NCBI RefSeq assembly: GCF_021347895.1
Contig: NC_067124.1
Location: forward strand, 21,442,521 to 21,506,520
Reading direction: 5' to 3'
DNA from: Acanthochromis polyacanthus
Taxonomy: Eukaryota; Chordata; Actinopteri; Pomacentridae
DNA: 64,000 bases
Under the pieces are notes generated by a model, which saw only the letters and a program-made list of their open reading frames with translations, was not told the origin of the DNA and searched no databases. Made by a program: the position numbers and the translations under genes. Each line of letters starts with the position of its first letter. The stretch's first letter is position 1. This document shows, piece after piece, positions 25,011 through 37,848 of the stretch.

Positions 25011-28000
25011 GAACACTTTACACTGAAAAGTGGAAGAGAACAGGAAGCACCAACAATAGGCAATGTTTAAATTCAGCACTTAACACAGATCGCAGCATTT
25101 TTCTTAGAAGTTACACACCAGTCTTATCTGACACATACATCTATCAGTTTGAGCACAGTGTGCGATAGCTGTAATTATGACGGGGAAGCCCATTAAAACG
25201 CTGTAGAAGTGATGTGTGATCTCTGTTCCTGGTTCAACCTCCATGTACATGAATTCCCACGTAAATTATCGTTGCATAAATTTGTATAGAAATCAACGGA
25301 GCAAACTGTCCCTCTCAAATTACATAAAATGATAAAACGTGACAAACAGTAAAATACAGATGAAAGAAATACAAGATAACAGCTTTCCACGTTGATACGT
25401 CTGTACGAGATTCAAGTACAGATGCTGTTTAAAGAACCCTCACATCCCCAGAAGTGATGCTAAACACTGGAAAGTTAGATCAACCCAATGCTAATATGTA
25501 GAAGACTAGAAGTATATATCGTATGCAGTTTATGATTTGTAATTTGAATGTTTACAGCATCTGTGGCTGGCAAATGTCACCATAACCAAACAGAATAAGT
25601 CTTCAAAATTAGAGGAAATCAAATTCAACTAAAAGTTTCTACTGAGCCAGTACCTAAATCTTCCACCTGTTGGATCAGAAAGAAGCGTTGCCTATCGTGC
25701 CCTGAGGCATTGCAGTAACTGGAGAGCGACTGTGGCGCATGGCTCCAAAAACTGCACTCACCTTGACCTTGTGAGATTACGTTATCCCACATTATCCTAA
25801 TGCCAGATGTGCCCACAGGTCTGGTTCATCTCAAAGAAGACTATTTTGAAAGCACAAGTAAACTGTTGATCGCTGCGTTCCACTTAGAGGAGGGATTATT
25901 TTAGTGCACACTGGTTTATGTGTGGCTCCCTGGAGCACTTTATTGAAACAAGTCATCACTATTTCCACTTGTGCTCTTCCTACGGTGACAAAGTCAAAAT
26001 GTCCGCTGTGAAACAAGTGTAAATCAACGCTGACCGTCACATAACTCCGCCATTTCCTTGGCAGAGTAATAATAGTAATTACCAGCAAAGTGCTGGTAAT
26101 ATCTAGCCATAATGCTACCCCAGTTTTCCTCTCCTGTGGTCGCATGCTTTCGGATAATTTAAATGAAGGTTTTAGACTCATAGTTGTCAAAAACAAAACC
26201 TGCTGTATCGTTTCTGTACGGTTCTGTCGGACAGCTGTTGAAAATGCAAACTCACCGCAGGTTATTGACATTTTCAGCCACAGCTCTGGAGACTTCACGT
26301 TTATTTCAAGTGGCAGACAGGTGTACAGAAGGCAAATCCTTTAAACTCGCTTCAGTTAACTTTAACCACCACAAAATCACTGCGTGTAAATAAACCGGCG
26401 ACTTTCCCGGTGATTTCTGCGCATTTTCAAATTAAAGCGTAAGTAAAATGTGACCCCTATGTCATTTTTTTAAAAAAAGATGACAATACTAATATGGTTG
26501 AGTTAGTGCAACTACTCTTATTCATATGCAGTATTGAGCACTCAAATGCAGCATATTTCAAAGCTACTGTATTTTTTTTTTACAGCTGAAACAATTATTT
26601 GAATAAATGGTTCTTCACAAAACATAACAAAAAATCCATCAAAAATAATAAGAAATTTAGATTTTTCTCCCATGTAAGGCTTGTTTTTAATAGTTTTACG
26701 TGAGTGTAAATTATTATCATTTGTTTTTTTATATATGGGGGCATCATTAGGGACGGATCAATATTTGGTATTTTCTGATATTTTATAATTAAAGCTCTAA
26801 AATTGTTTTTCAGTTGGTTTTTATTCCTTTCTACTTCCGAAATAGTTTTCCGTTTTTAAATATGTTAAGACAATAAATGCATAAATAAGCCAGTTTTACA
26901 TCACCTGTCTGAGGGAGTGGTGAGTATCCTCCTTCCTGCTGTTTTTAGCTCTATAACGAAGTTGTTAAATAACAAATCAAGATAATATGACCTGAACATT
27001 GTTTTTGCTCTCTTAAAATGGTCAAGAAAATTTCATTGCAGGCCCAACAGTGCTGTGTGATTCTTTTCAGAGTGTTTTCAACACCTATACATCCTCATCT
27101 TCTTCACTTAATGTGTGTAACCATATACTACATTTACATAGCATCTAAATTATAAACTTGTTCCTTCTGACCTTTACATGAACAGCAATGCACTGTGGCC
27201 TCATATAGATCACGGGTATACTATATATGGCTGACTCATTGTTTGTAGTTGGTGTGGATCACAGGGTGCACCTGGTAAAGTGAGTGCAAATGCAGGAATT
27301 GTGTACTTTTGTAAATGTCCTTACACAGTAAGCAGTCAAATACACAACTGTAGACCGTCTCTTCTTGCCTTTCTACTACCCTTGCTGTCACGGAACACCC
27401 GCTCACATAGAAATACACACACTGACATACACCGTATACTGCCTTATGCATTTGTAGCACGCATGCAGCCTGACTGACTTTGATTCCTGCAAGTAGATGT
27501 TGCATGACTGCAGAATTTGAAGGGGAAAAAAAGGCAATTGACATAAATAAATTATTAAGATTCTTCGACAGATTCTCTATGAGGTAGTCTGCAAATAATT
27601 AGGAACACTTATAAACTTTGCTCCATGTACATCTTCTTTTGCATGTCTTGTGATTTGCCACAAATTGATGCTTAACAGTCACACAACCACAGCCCCACAT
27701 GACATGCAGAGGAAAGAAGAAAAGAGGAGGGAAGGAAAATATAAGTGGGATGCCACAAGTGTAGATAAGTTGAGAGGTTCCAAAAAAAAAAAAAAAACCT
27801 GAAAAAGACAGAGACAAAAAGAGTGAGAGGCTGAGTCTAATAAGAACCAAGAAACAGCATGCTGGTGTCTTGTGGTGCCATTTGAATACAGGGCAGCAGC
27901 AGCTGGAGTCTGTGTCGAACAGCTCTGCACTTCACACAGCATCACCATCAGGAGAGCATAGCACTGGTAGTTCTCTGCTGGAGTCTCACACTGCTTCGCA

Positions 28001-28015
28001 CACTCCCACAGACCA

Positions 28016-28018
<3 letters not shown>
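25011..28018. other. Intergenic, no gene seen
   Basis: Mostly AT-rich DNA. Open frames on both strands around 25831-26393 are under 160 codons and lack splice sites or recognisable motifs. An A-run is at 27782-27796. Confidence 0.5.

Positions 28019-28077
<59 letters not shown>
28019..28077 (+). repeat. Compound (TG)n(AG)n microsatellite
   Basis: A TG run that changes cleanly to an AG run near 28046. Confidence 0.9.
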
Positions 28078-28080
<3 letters not shown>

Positions 28081-28623
28081 TGGGAATGACTTGGAGCTCC
28101 ATGGTTCTCATTACTCAGCCACTGTAATGTGCTCGCCTTTCTAGCTTACCGTTGGGGCTGGTGTTCCCACTGTTGGCTTACAGAAAAGGAAAGGACCAGC
28201 CTCACCTCTGTTCTGAATACATTAGCACACATCACATTTTCAATCTGGACCTCAGTACAGGTTCCCAGCAAGTCTACTGAATAGCAACAGAGTATATGCA
28301 TGCAAGTGTGTGTGTGTGTGCAAGAGAGTTTAAAAATACCCACACTCCTGTTCTGTGCTGATAACTTGCGTTATAAAAAAAACTGCCAGGACAGACAGCA
28401 GGGTCATTAGCCTGACAGCCAGATTGAGAGGTCAAAAGGAAGGATCCAGGGAAAGGAAGAAGGGAGGTAAGGAAAGAGGGAGGAAAGTCAGAAAATTCAC
28501 CAAAGTTCCCAAAGTTTTTATTTTTTTAGGTGGAACAGGTGAGCACCGAGGCATGAGTGTGCACATATATTCCAAAGACAAACATAATCCTTAGACCTGT
28601 CACTCTGTCTCTTCCACCGCTAG

Positions 28624-28723
28624 CTCCACACTTGATGATTGGCACCTCTACAGCCCTGTGACATCTGGCAACTTTGATCATCTGCCACCACCAAAGTCCA
28701 CCGATCCTCTAATGTTCGCAAAG
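28624..28723 (+). other. Orphan exon-like segment
   Basis: A 100-base stretch preceded by a strong pyrimidine tract and acceptor (TGTCTCTTCCACCGCTAG) and followed by a consensus donor (AAG|GTAAGCC at 28724). One frame is fully open, starting with one base that completes a codon and ending on a codon boundary; the other two frames contain stops. The open frame would encode about 33 residues with a DDWHLYSPV...PPPKSTDP character. I recognise no family and found no partner exon. It could be an exon of an undescribed gene or lncRNA, or chance. Confidence 0.3.
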
Positions 28724-29279
28724 GTAAGCCTTCTTTTTATTTTGGTGTCCGTGTCTGCTGCCTCAGCTCAAGAGCTCTGGAGAAGGTATATCCATCCACA
28801 TTATACTTCTACTCCAATACATCTCATATTTCCTCATTGTGTTTTCCATTGCTTTTAACATCTTTCTCCAACTTTAACCAGCTGTATATTTTTATCGGCA
28901 TGATCATTAAAGTTACCTGACCTTATCAAAATTTCTATTTTAACCAATTCATGACCTTTGTCTAATCTAACAAAGTTTGTTTTGTGCCTAAACTTAACCT
29001 AATCTTAACTTTAGCCTAACTATGTCACATCATAAAACTCATCAAACAGCAATGTGCCGTGATTTTGGAAGGTACAGACGAATGATGCGACCCTGCTGAT
29101 AATAAAACTCAAATCACCTCTAAATAACTGCATAGGTTTTAGGTTGACAGGTATAGTGTTTCCTTTCAAAAAAATATTTTACAAGACAGGCTCAATTGAA
29201 AATACAGGTCCCCAAAGATAAAAAAAAAACCATAAATGCAACTAACAAAACTGAGCACACTTCTGGCATCCAATTGCTC

Positions 29280-30140
29280 TAATTTCACAACTGCAAAACT
29301 TTCGCAATTGTGGACCTACGGGCTGCGTCGATGTGAGTGTTTGCATTATGCCTTCACATTGAAAAGAACTGCCAAAGAAACTGATTGTGAGACTTCAACA
29401 CTTCAATGAAAAAGGACACAGGCAGATCTTTGAACAGCTAAAAACAAGTTGAAACACAGTTGCAGCAGTAATTAGGAGGTATAAAACACACCATGGTACC
29501 AATACTCACAGCAGCAGTGATCTTCATCCTAAACTGATGCAACAGACAGTGTGGCATTTGTGCAATCCAGCCCTGAAAAACAGATACACATATGCTTCAG
29601 AGTTGGAAAAGGGATAATCAGTGGAAATCTGAGCTTCTGTGGCAGATCAGACAGTGTGAAGGACAGTGCATAATGTCAGCCTTTATGGATGGCGTCCCAG
29701 AAAAATACCGTCGCTTGCTGTTTGGAACAACACTACAAGGTGAATCTTTGCTCAAGATCATGAAAAAAAAAGTGTTGGGAGTACTTTCTTTGGTCAGATG
29801 AGCCCAAGTTGTTGGGCACAGATGTGGTCCAGTGTTTTTGGCATGATCGTAGCTAGGAGTAATACAGTGAATGCATAGGCCCACCAATGAAACACGGAGA
29901 GGATAGAATGATGTGGAAATGTGATGATGCAGGAGTTAGTACTACATGCTACGACTGCCCGTGAACATATGAAAATCCTGGATGACGCTCAGTCTTCAGA
30001 AGCTTAGCAGAGGAGGAATATTCCAACATGACAACAATCCAAAGCACATTGCCAAAATCAGACAAAAGTTTCTAAAGAAGAAAACAAGTATGTCATCTGA
30101 TTCCAATCCAACAGAACACATTTAAGGTGAAAAAAAATCT
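29280..30140 (+). mobile_element. Tc1-like transposon fossil B
   Basis: Broken transposase relics are readable on the + strand: a PPMKHGEDRMMW-like glycine box near 29880 and an IFQHDNNPKH-like catalytic box near 30018. These represent a different family from fossil A. There are many frameshifts and stops, and the ends are not clearly recognisable. Confidence 0.6.
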
Positions 30141-31621
30141 AATGTGGTGAATCTAAACTCTTTGGGTTTAAACTTACTTAAAAATATAACATACTGCTCA
30201 ACACAGAAGTGATTTTTGCAAGTTACAGTTTGAGCCAGTTGACATTTAAGTTATACTGCACACTGGTGTAATCGCTTCTGTAGTACACGGTACATATAGT
30301 TCTAGATTTCCATATTTTGTTGTTTAATTTGTGGATTTAAGATAATCCAGTATCCCCTAAAAAGAAAAAGAAAAACTCTAGAAAGGCAACAAATGGAACA
30401 CAAATGTGTGTAGCAGAGCCTTTTCCCCCCTTCCTTTCTCATTAATCATCTCAGGGCCACTCAGATTTATTTTAAATTGACCCCTCGTTTGGGAACCACT
30501 TGACTAAATTACCAGTGTAAAAAGTCGTTAGAACTATCTCCGACATAGTCAGTTACAGCAATAAAATGCTGCTTGTGCACCGATGCATCAGTAAAAATCA
30601 ATAATGTGATGTGGAATAATACACCAGTTACAGGAGGCATTTTTCTGCATCATTAGTACTGTTTTTCTTTGCAGATGTTGTACATTTTGCTGATGTTATT
30701 TCAGTACTTCCACATAAGATTTTAAATGTACATTTATTCTACTTTTCTTCTTTTATGGCTGCTGTCCAGTCATTCTGCACTTAATTGCATGCATTTTATT
30801 GAGTGTATTTATGTTTTTGAGGTATCATGTGTGAAACAAAATTAGTTTTCGTTTTTCATTGCCCCAATCAATCACTCAATCACATGTGACCTGAGGATCT
30901 TTGTTTCTAGCGTTCTGTTGCATTATATTCCCATACATCTCCATACGCAAACCCACTCCATCATCTCTTAAGTCCGTGAGTATCCAGAAATTCACAGGCC
31001 TTTTTTACAGCTTTAGAATCATGCTTGCACTGCTTGACACCAAAGAGTCGGTTCATTGTTTGGTAGCATCTGTTTCAGTATTCTTTGTGCCGTTCTTTCT
31101 CATTTTAGCAGCAACAAACCAAGAAATACAAAACTCTGATTGCTGAAATGCCTGGGCTGTAAAGAGGAAACAAAGAGGACAAGCTGAGCAGTAATGGAAA
31201 GGCTTATAAGCGCAGTGTTGTGACAGATTTGCTGCTTGACCGGTTAATGCAAAAGCACGTTTTTCACAGAATTTAATTTTTAGGAACTGTTAAAGGGCCT
31301 TTGCACTCCCACTGAGTCACTTGTTAACCCCTCATCTACTCATGTAATTAAACAGTCTCCTATCACATGAAAAATTTCATCACATTTAATAATAACTAGT
31401 TTAACAGAATGAGGAAAAAGTCCAAGTCAATTGCCAACCTTCAAAATAGCATGAACTCTTTCTTATATAAAGACAATTTGATACAAATTTTGTCAACTCA
31501 GGATTAAAGAGTTGAAACTTGTTAATTTATTTCCTGTTTAGACTGAGGACTAAAATATGTGGGATGTAGTCAGCAACATACCTGAAACTTCATATGGCAT
31601 ACTGGCAAGCTTTATTTTATT
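30141..31621. other. Intergenic, no gene seen
   Basis: AT-rich DNA. An open frame at 30901-31146 (+) is hydrophobic but has no start context, splice sites or family resemblance. Confidence 0.5.
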
Positions 31622-31834
31622 TACCAATCAAAAGTTTGGACACACCTTCTCATTCAGTAGTTTTTATTTGATTATTTTATACATCGTTGATTAATACTGA
31701 AGATCTCAAACTGTAAAAGCATGCATGTGGAATTATGTTGTAATCTTCAGTATTAATCTACAGTGTAGAAAACAATACTAACAAACACCAAGCGCTGAAC
31801 GAGAAGGTTTGCTCAAACTTTTTCTGGTAGTGTA
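31622..31834 (+). mobile_element. Short Tc1-type MITE
   Basis: A 213-bp element with Tc1-like ends: AATCAAAAGTTTGGACACAC at the left, and a complementary but diverged AAACTTTTTCTGGTAGTGTA at the right. These are the same tip sequences as the Tc1 fragment that ends at 48853. It has no coding capacity. Its interior carries a perfect 16-bp inverted repeat (31689-31704 with 31743-31758). Confidence 0.7.
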
Positions 31835-33230
31835 TATATTGTATGACGTTGTAGAAAAAACAAAGTAATATGTACATGTACTAAAACTTAGAAGTTGAGA
31901 AGTTATTCGCAGCATAACAGATGTCCCAGCAAATAATTTACAATTTACTGAAATATAGTCTATTTTTTTTTTCAAATTTACAGAGTATAATGTAAAAAAA
32001 AATGCATCGGTTTCAAAGTTTCATAATTTTATGAAAGAAAATCCCAATCAAGAGATCAAAAATAGTCAATATTATTCCTAAATGGACTTGATTCTGTGAT
32101 AGATGACCTCTGCAGGTTTTATTAGCCTGCTTTCTTGTTAGTCTTTAACATTTTTAGTAAAAGTTGATTCATCAGTGTTGATCTATTACAGCAGGCACAG
32201 TTATATGAACCACCAGAAGATAATAATACTGGTGGAGTTATGTGAGGACTCATACCAAGTGGGTCGCTGACCTGTTTCACACTCCAGACTTAAAACTCAC
32301 CTCAGAACTCAAGCCTCTCTCACCAAACACGGGTACAACAGCAAGACCAAACGTCATCGCAACGTCACAACTGTCTGGTTTCTTCTATAACACTAATGAG
32401 CAAGTGAGAGTGAGGGCGAGAGTACCCTGATTAGTCTGGCAGCATCAGTGTCAGACGCTCAGCGGGGCGTCCACAGCTCAGCGATGTGTGTGTGTGTGTG
32501 TGTGTTACGTGTATATTCGAACATTTGTGTGGCTGCCAGTCTCCCCTCTCTGCCTTTTTTCATGCCATCCCTCTCTTTCTCACTTCCTTCATTTTCCTCT
32601 CATTCTCTAAGCTCCAAGAACTCTGATCCTTGCATTCGCTCAGTCTGGCAAATGACTGCAGGGGCTGACAATCCACTGTCAGCATGCACCGCCACAGTCA
32701 ATAACACTGTCCCATGTCACTGCACTACACTGGCTAAAGCTCACATTTCTTATCCCTCCCAAAAACTGCTGCTTAACAGCCCTTCTTCTGCCTTTGCCAA
32801 TCCTGCTAAAAGCATCGCCATATCCCCCTCATATCCCCCATCCAAAACCCCACCCTGACACGTTTTTGGTTGTCCAAATGACCAGAACATCCTTGGTTCA
32901 AGTGAATGCTGCATAATTTAAGTCCAGGAGTCACACCCAGTGAAATTTGGAACCAAATGTGATGTGCTTTTCACGATGTCCCTGAATCCTAAGCAAGTGA
33001 TGGGTGACTGATCCAGCTGTCTTGCTGTAACAAGATGAGGTCATGTAGGCTCTACTCAGATACACATGTGAATTGCATACGCGCATACACACGCATGCAT
33101 ACAGGGGGTGCAGTGGAGCTCAGAGTGTTACCAAGAAATTGTAGTCCCCACGATAATCCACTTCTCCTCTATCGTGTTCCATTAACCTCACAGTGTACAC
33201 ACACACATGCTCCTTCTCTCAGCCCACACA
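31835..33230. other. Intergenic, no gene seen
   Basis: No supported gene. A TG run lies at 32486-32504. The 136-codon open frame at 32448-32858 (+) crosses low-complexity CT-rich sequence and is rejected as a gene. Confidence 0.5.
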
Positions 33231-33236
33231 GGCCCT

Positions 33237-33238
<2 letters not shown>

Positions 33239-33332
<94 letters not shown>
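33239..33332 (+). repeat. (AC)n microsatellite
   Basis: An uninterrupted 94-base AC tract. Confidence 0.95.
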
Positions 33333-33335
<3 letters not shown>

Positions 33336-33660
33336 TGCCAGTGTCAGGGCCTGTGTTGTCCAGCTCCATTGTATCTGCATGAGGCTGAGATAATGGCATC
33401 TGTCGCTGCTCCTTTTGTCAGAGCTGTCCCCGGCCCCTGCTCACTGCTGGTCCCCATTAGCTGGCTGCTGGCCTGCTGGCCCCTTCGCTCCACGCTCTGC
33501 TGCCTGACCAGAAAATACAGGAGACGCCTGTCCCTTCCTCTAACTCCCACTTTTGTTATCCTTCTTCCCCGCTCCTGTCCTTATCCCGGCGCCTCCCAGT
33601 GCTGCAGATTAAGAGTAGTGGAGCAGTTCTGTAAGCTCAGAAGGAGAACACCTAATGGGA
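33333..33660. promoter_or_regulatory. Candidate conserved non-coding element
   Basis: A GC-balanced, non-repetitive island immediately after the AC tract, with words such as CATTAGCTGGC. A frame is open across it but has no splice or family support. Conservation has not been tested. Confidence 0.22.
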
Positions 33661-34799
33661 GGTGTGTTTTGATTTCGTAATATGTTGTAACAGAAGCCCC
33701 AAGCTAAGTTTTCTGTTTGTGTGTCTGCTAAATGGGAAAATGTTGGGAGATTCCTTGAAAAGCAGGATTTTGTTCATACTGATAGTTTGTTTTGATATGA
33801 TAATATCCCGTAAAATCCCCCGTTTTTGTGCTGCGACATTTTCCAACAGAGGTGTGAGAGAATAATCAACCATCAAACTTCAGGGCTATTAATAAAATCG
33901 TCTTCACCAACAGTTTTTTTTTAATTACTGACTGATTGTCTGACCTATTAAATACTGTAAAATAATAACAACATTAAAAAAAAATAAAAGGGAACATATT
34001 GTCCCTGCTGAGAATCCAGAAAAGGTGAGAACACTTACTGTAATTATTTTTGGGATATGGTTTTTGTAAAAGAACTGCCAAAATTAATCAATTAAAATTA
34101 CTTTTAATAAAAATACAACTTCATGCCTGCTGATCGATCGTTAGTCTGGGAACTCATCCCATCAGCATCACTGGACTTCAGTGTCAATATTAAATCAGAA
34201 AATGTTTTCAGTCCAATTAAAAGCCACTTAAACAGGAGAACAGTAGTAAAAACAAATGTGAAACAGAAATGTAACGCTAAGTATAATATCTAAATTTAAA
34301 TGCACTGCGTGTACTGTAATGTCAACTATTATGTACATTTTTACCACCTATATCTTTATCCTCGGGCATATTACTGGGTATTTCTAGTCTGAGAAGTTAC
34401 AGCCTCGTGATCTAACTTCTGTGTACTTTATCGCTGTATTATGTAACGTTTTTAAGTGGGAGCTCGAGTTGTGACCAGAAGCAATGCAGCACCGCCATCA
34501 AAACGACATTAACTTGTCAGACGTGCTATTGACAGTTGTGTTTGCAGTCTGCAGTACAGCACTGTCAGACCGTCTCTAAACTGTCTATGCTGCATAACTG
34601 CACTCACTGGCACTGCATCGGCCCACAATGTAACAAATGCAGCGTGTATTACATCTGTCACCTATCTGAGACGTCTCACTTAGTCACATCATTTTAGCCT
34701 CATCTCTCATAAGCATGGCTAATAAAATGTAAAGATGGGAGATAGTACACCGCTGACTGAGTTTTATTAAGAACCTAATGGCAATATCACTGTTGTAAT

Positions 34800-34965
34800 G
34801 ACACTAAGAGATCTAAGATGAAGGGCGGGCCGGCGCACGGAAGTGAGCGTGACATCACAGGCAAAAGTATGTTCTGCTTGCTTTATTTCATTATTGGTTA
34901 GGCTTCCTTATTAGGGGCAGGGGCAGCGCTGTTGATAAAGCAATGCAATTTCAGCGACTGGTACA
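34800..34965. promoter_or_regulatory. Candidate conserved non-coding element
   Basis: Contains a CRE-like half site (GTGACATCA), GGGCGGGCCGGCGC, and TTATTTCATTATTGG in a non-repetitive setting. It lies just upstream of the exon-like segment at 35018. Inference only. Confidence 0.22.
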
Positions 34966-35017
34966 GTGCTAAATTACAGCTGCACATCACGCTGCTCCCT
35001 CAACTTCTTTTCTCCAG

Positions 35018-35169
35018 CTCTCTCTGTCTGGAAGGACTCTGTGTGTGATGATGATCTCCATGTTGCCTGCACTGTGAAGCAGAAAGACTGGCGGAAGAGT
35101 GAGAGACAGCGGCTGAAACAGCAGACAACAGCCCCATCTGCAGATTGGATTCAGTCACTGTGTTACTGA
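35018..35169 (+). other. Orphan terminal-exon-like segment
   Basis: It follows a good pyrimidine tract and acceptor (CAACTTCTTTTCTCCAG). A frame is open from there to a TGA ending at 35169. The ~50-residue product would be polar and basic in the middle (VKQKDWRKSERQRLKQQ). I recognise no family. No upstream donor of matching phase is evident: the segment at 28624-28723 ends on a codon boundary, whereas this one starts with two bases of a codon. It may be part of a lncRNA or chance. Confidence 0.2.
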
Positions 35170-35999
35170 CTGGACGTGTGATGATCCAGGTGTACTGTGT
35201 TTCTGCTCAGTTTCGACCAGGATATGATTTTAGCAAGTTCTAAATGAGAACTTTACTGTATGGTGTCTTTATTTTGTTACCTAAATCACTTCAAATCCAG
35301 ATTATCGATGTGAATCAAGAGTGAGTGTGCTTATAGGGCAATGCTACAAGATGCCCAGGGCAAAAAGCATCAATGTACCATTAATTAGTCTCGATCATTT
35401 AGACATCTGTAAGCTTTCGCTCTGCTCTCTTACATTAGAAGACACTGATTTTGCACACTTTTGCTTTTAGTTTGCCGCCGCTGTACAAGTGCAATATCTG
35501 CATTTTAAAGCTGCCAACACTGCTGTCTGCAGGCACAAGACACTTCAACCACCAGACAATTTTGTTCCCTCAAGTGCCATTTTTTGTATTCAAATTTTGT
35601 CGGTGCCTCATTATATTTGTGACTATTTTTGTCCTAACATAATTTCCAGTAAACACAGGAATCGGCACCTTTTATTCTGCTTTTTCAGGTTTCACGTGTG
35701 TATAAAATATGCTCACAACATATGTAGTAATTCTGATTTTTTTTTAAGTTATTCATCTATGCATCTGTTCTTACATTTATGCAGCCATGACACTTGAATT
35801 TCATTGAGTGAAATCAATAGTCTGTCTTGTTTATTTCTTCATATTTTAGGCACTAAAGGAAAACTAAAAATGACAGCAGTTTAAAACATGTATTGAAGTG
35901 TATCATGGGCTCTGCATGCATGCCGAGGTGTGGCAAGAAACTGCTTCACGGTGAGTCCGAATGACCTTCAAAACATCATAAACATGACCTCTCGCCTTC

Positions 36000-36310
36000 T
36001 CTGAATACGAAGTGACTTGCGGATCAACAAACCATCAGGCTGACTGGCCTAACCTATCTGCCATTAGACCGTCGAGATATCACACTTTGCTTTAATTCAC
36101 CATCTTTCAGGGTGTCACACTTTATATTCCTTGGCATGGGTAGGCTACATGCGGATGCATAATTTATCTCAAATTAGCGCCTATTTGAGTAAGCATCAAA
36201 GCAAGGCGGCTAAGGTTGGAGGAGAGCTTAAGGAACCGCAGGGAAACCATCGGCAGGATTAATGCGGGAGATTTTTATAAGAAATTACTGGCTTAATGAA
36301 GTGGATAAAA
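36000..36310. promoter_or_regulatory. Candidate conserved non-coding element
   Basis: A non-repetitive island with GGATGCATAATTTATC (POU/homeobox-like) and AATTAGCGCC at 36172-36181. These share words and order with the candidate at 2940-3240. No frame is supported. Conservation has not been tested. Confidence 0.3.
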
Positions 36311-37239
36311 AAGCTGTCAGTGTTTTATTGCATCTAAATTGTGTGGAAGTGGTGTTTAGCTGTCTCGCCTACTCCCCACATAATGGGTCGTGACAGTAGC
36401 TGTGAGGCTTATTTAACTTAACTGGTGAATAACTTGCATGGCGAAGCTATTCACGGAGTTGTTTTTATATGCACTAAACCAGTAAAGGGGTATTTTTCCA
36501 AACCCTTCTCACTCATTAAATTGCCATCTGAATAATAGCCAACCCAAGAAAACTGACAATTAGCAGAGAATAATAAATAGTTTCTGAGTAAAATAAAGCT
36601 TAAAAGGTCATTTAGATTTTTGACAGAAAAAATATTTTATTGAGATGAATTTGACTTTTTTTTTTACATAAATTGGACGTAAGTAAAACCCAATGAGTAA
36701 TTCAATTTAATCCATTATATTCACAATATGACCCAATAAATGAAGCAGAAGTTCTCACCGTTACACGGACACTTATGGTTCTCCGTTATCAGGCTGTATA
36801 ATTCACTGTACAGGTTTAGTGAATGATGCATGCTTTCTGCAAATTTAACAAGTATATAAACAGTTACTGGGTTTGGAAATGAGAGAAAAAATGACTGTGC
36901 GGCATTTTATCAGTCCTGCAGTGCCATCTTGTGTTGTAGTTTTGCATTGGTATGTAGTAGGAACAGAATCCAAACCTTTTAACTCTTACAGAAATACTTT
37001 GACCAGTTTTCTTGTTTAAGTTTTTTTTTTTTTTTTTTTTTTTTACTGTGATCGTCTAAAGATGATTTGGTTTCTGAAACGTCTTTTCTTGCTGTTCAAT
37101 TAAATCAATAACAAAGAAAATGTAAATTTTCATTTATTTCACACAGTATAGCATCACAATACAACAAATCAATCATCCATCACAGTTCTGGTGTGCAACA
37201 ATGCAGTGGTGGCTTATTTTTCAGGTGGCAAAGATGAAC

Positions 37240-37400
37240 TTGATGAGATCGTGGGTCTGTTTCAAGAAGCAGGTTCACCGAGTGACCTGAATAACTTTGC
37301 TGAGTAAAACCGAGGAAACCTGCCAAGCTGGAACTGTATTTTTACTCAGGAAAGTTATCTCGTGGTGATCCTGGTTCCTGAGTCAGATTTCTGGTCTTTA
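37240..37400. repeat. Decayed inverted-repeat element
   Basis: The left part GTTTCAAGAAGCAGGTTCAC is imperfectly complementary to GTGATCCTGGTTCCTGAGTC at the right, about 110 bases apart. Similar palindromic repeats (AAGCAGGTTCA...TGGTTCCTGA) are common in fish. Class uncertain. Confidence 0.35.
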
Positions 37401-37848
37401 GGATGCAGCGAGACTTCTCACATCTCAGCTCTGATATGAAGAAACAGAAGAATACAGGCATGAACACTGTATGTGTCATTGTAATGGCAATAATTTAAAA
37501 AAATGGTCGTTTTTCTTCAGATCTCCAATTTATTAGGTTCATTTCATTTTTATTCTTGCCACTGAAAACAAAGAGTACAAGTTAACAACACACTGATGTA
37601 TGCATGCTTGGAATGGGTACTTTTTATTCATGTGAATCTGCTGATTAGAACTAAATACAAAACATGGGTCAATAATTTTGGGCAGGACTGAAGCTATTTG
37701 GAAATGCATGCAAGTTTATATGATAATCCGAAAATCTTAGACAATCAATCTGGGTCATGAATCCCTCCAAAAATCCTGCACCTCCACCACACATTTCTAG
37801 ATTTTTCTTCAGTTTTAATCTTGGCATATGTTTTCTGGCTCTGATTCG

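Noticed and set aside
25831..26298. 155-codon - strand open frame
   Set aside because: No homology that I recognise, no acceptor/donor of matching phase, and an overlapping + strand frame; chance is likely.
32448..32858. 136-codon + strand open frame
   Set aside because: Starts over a TG run, continues in CT-rich sequence, and has no splice sites or family resemblance.
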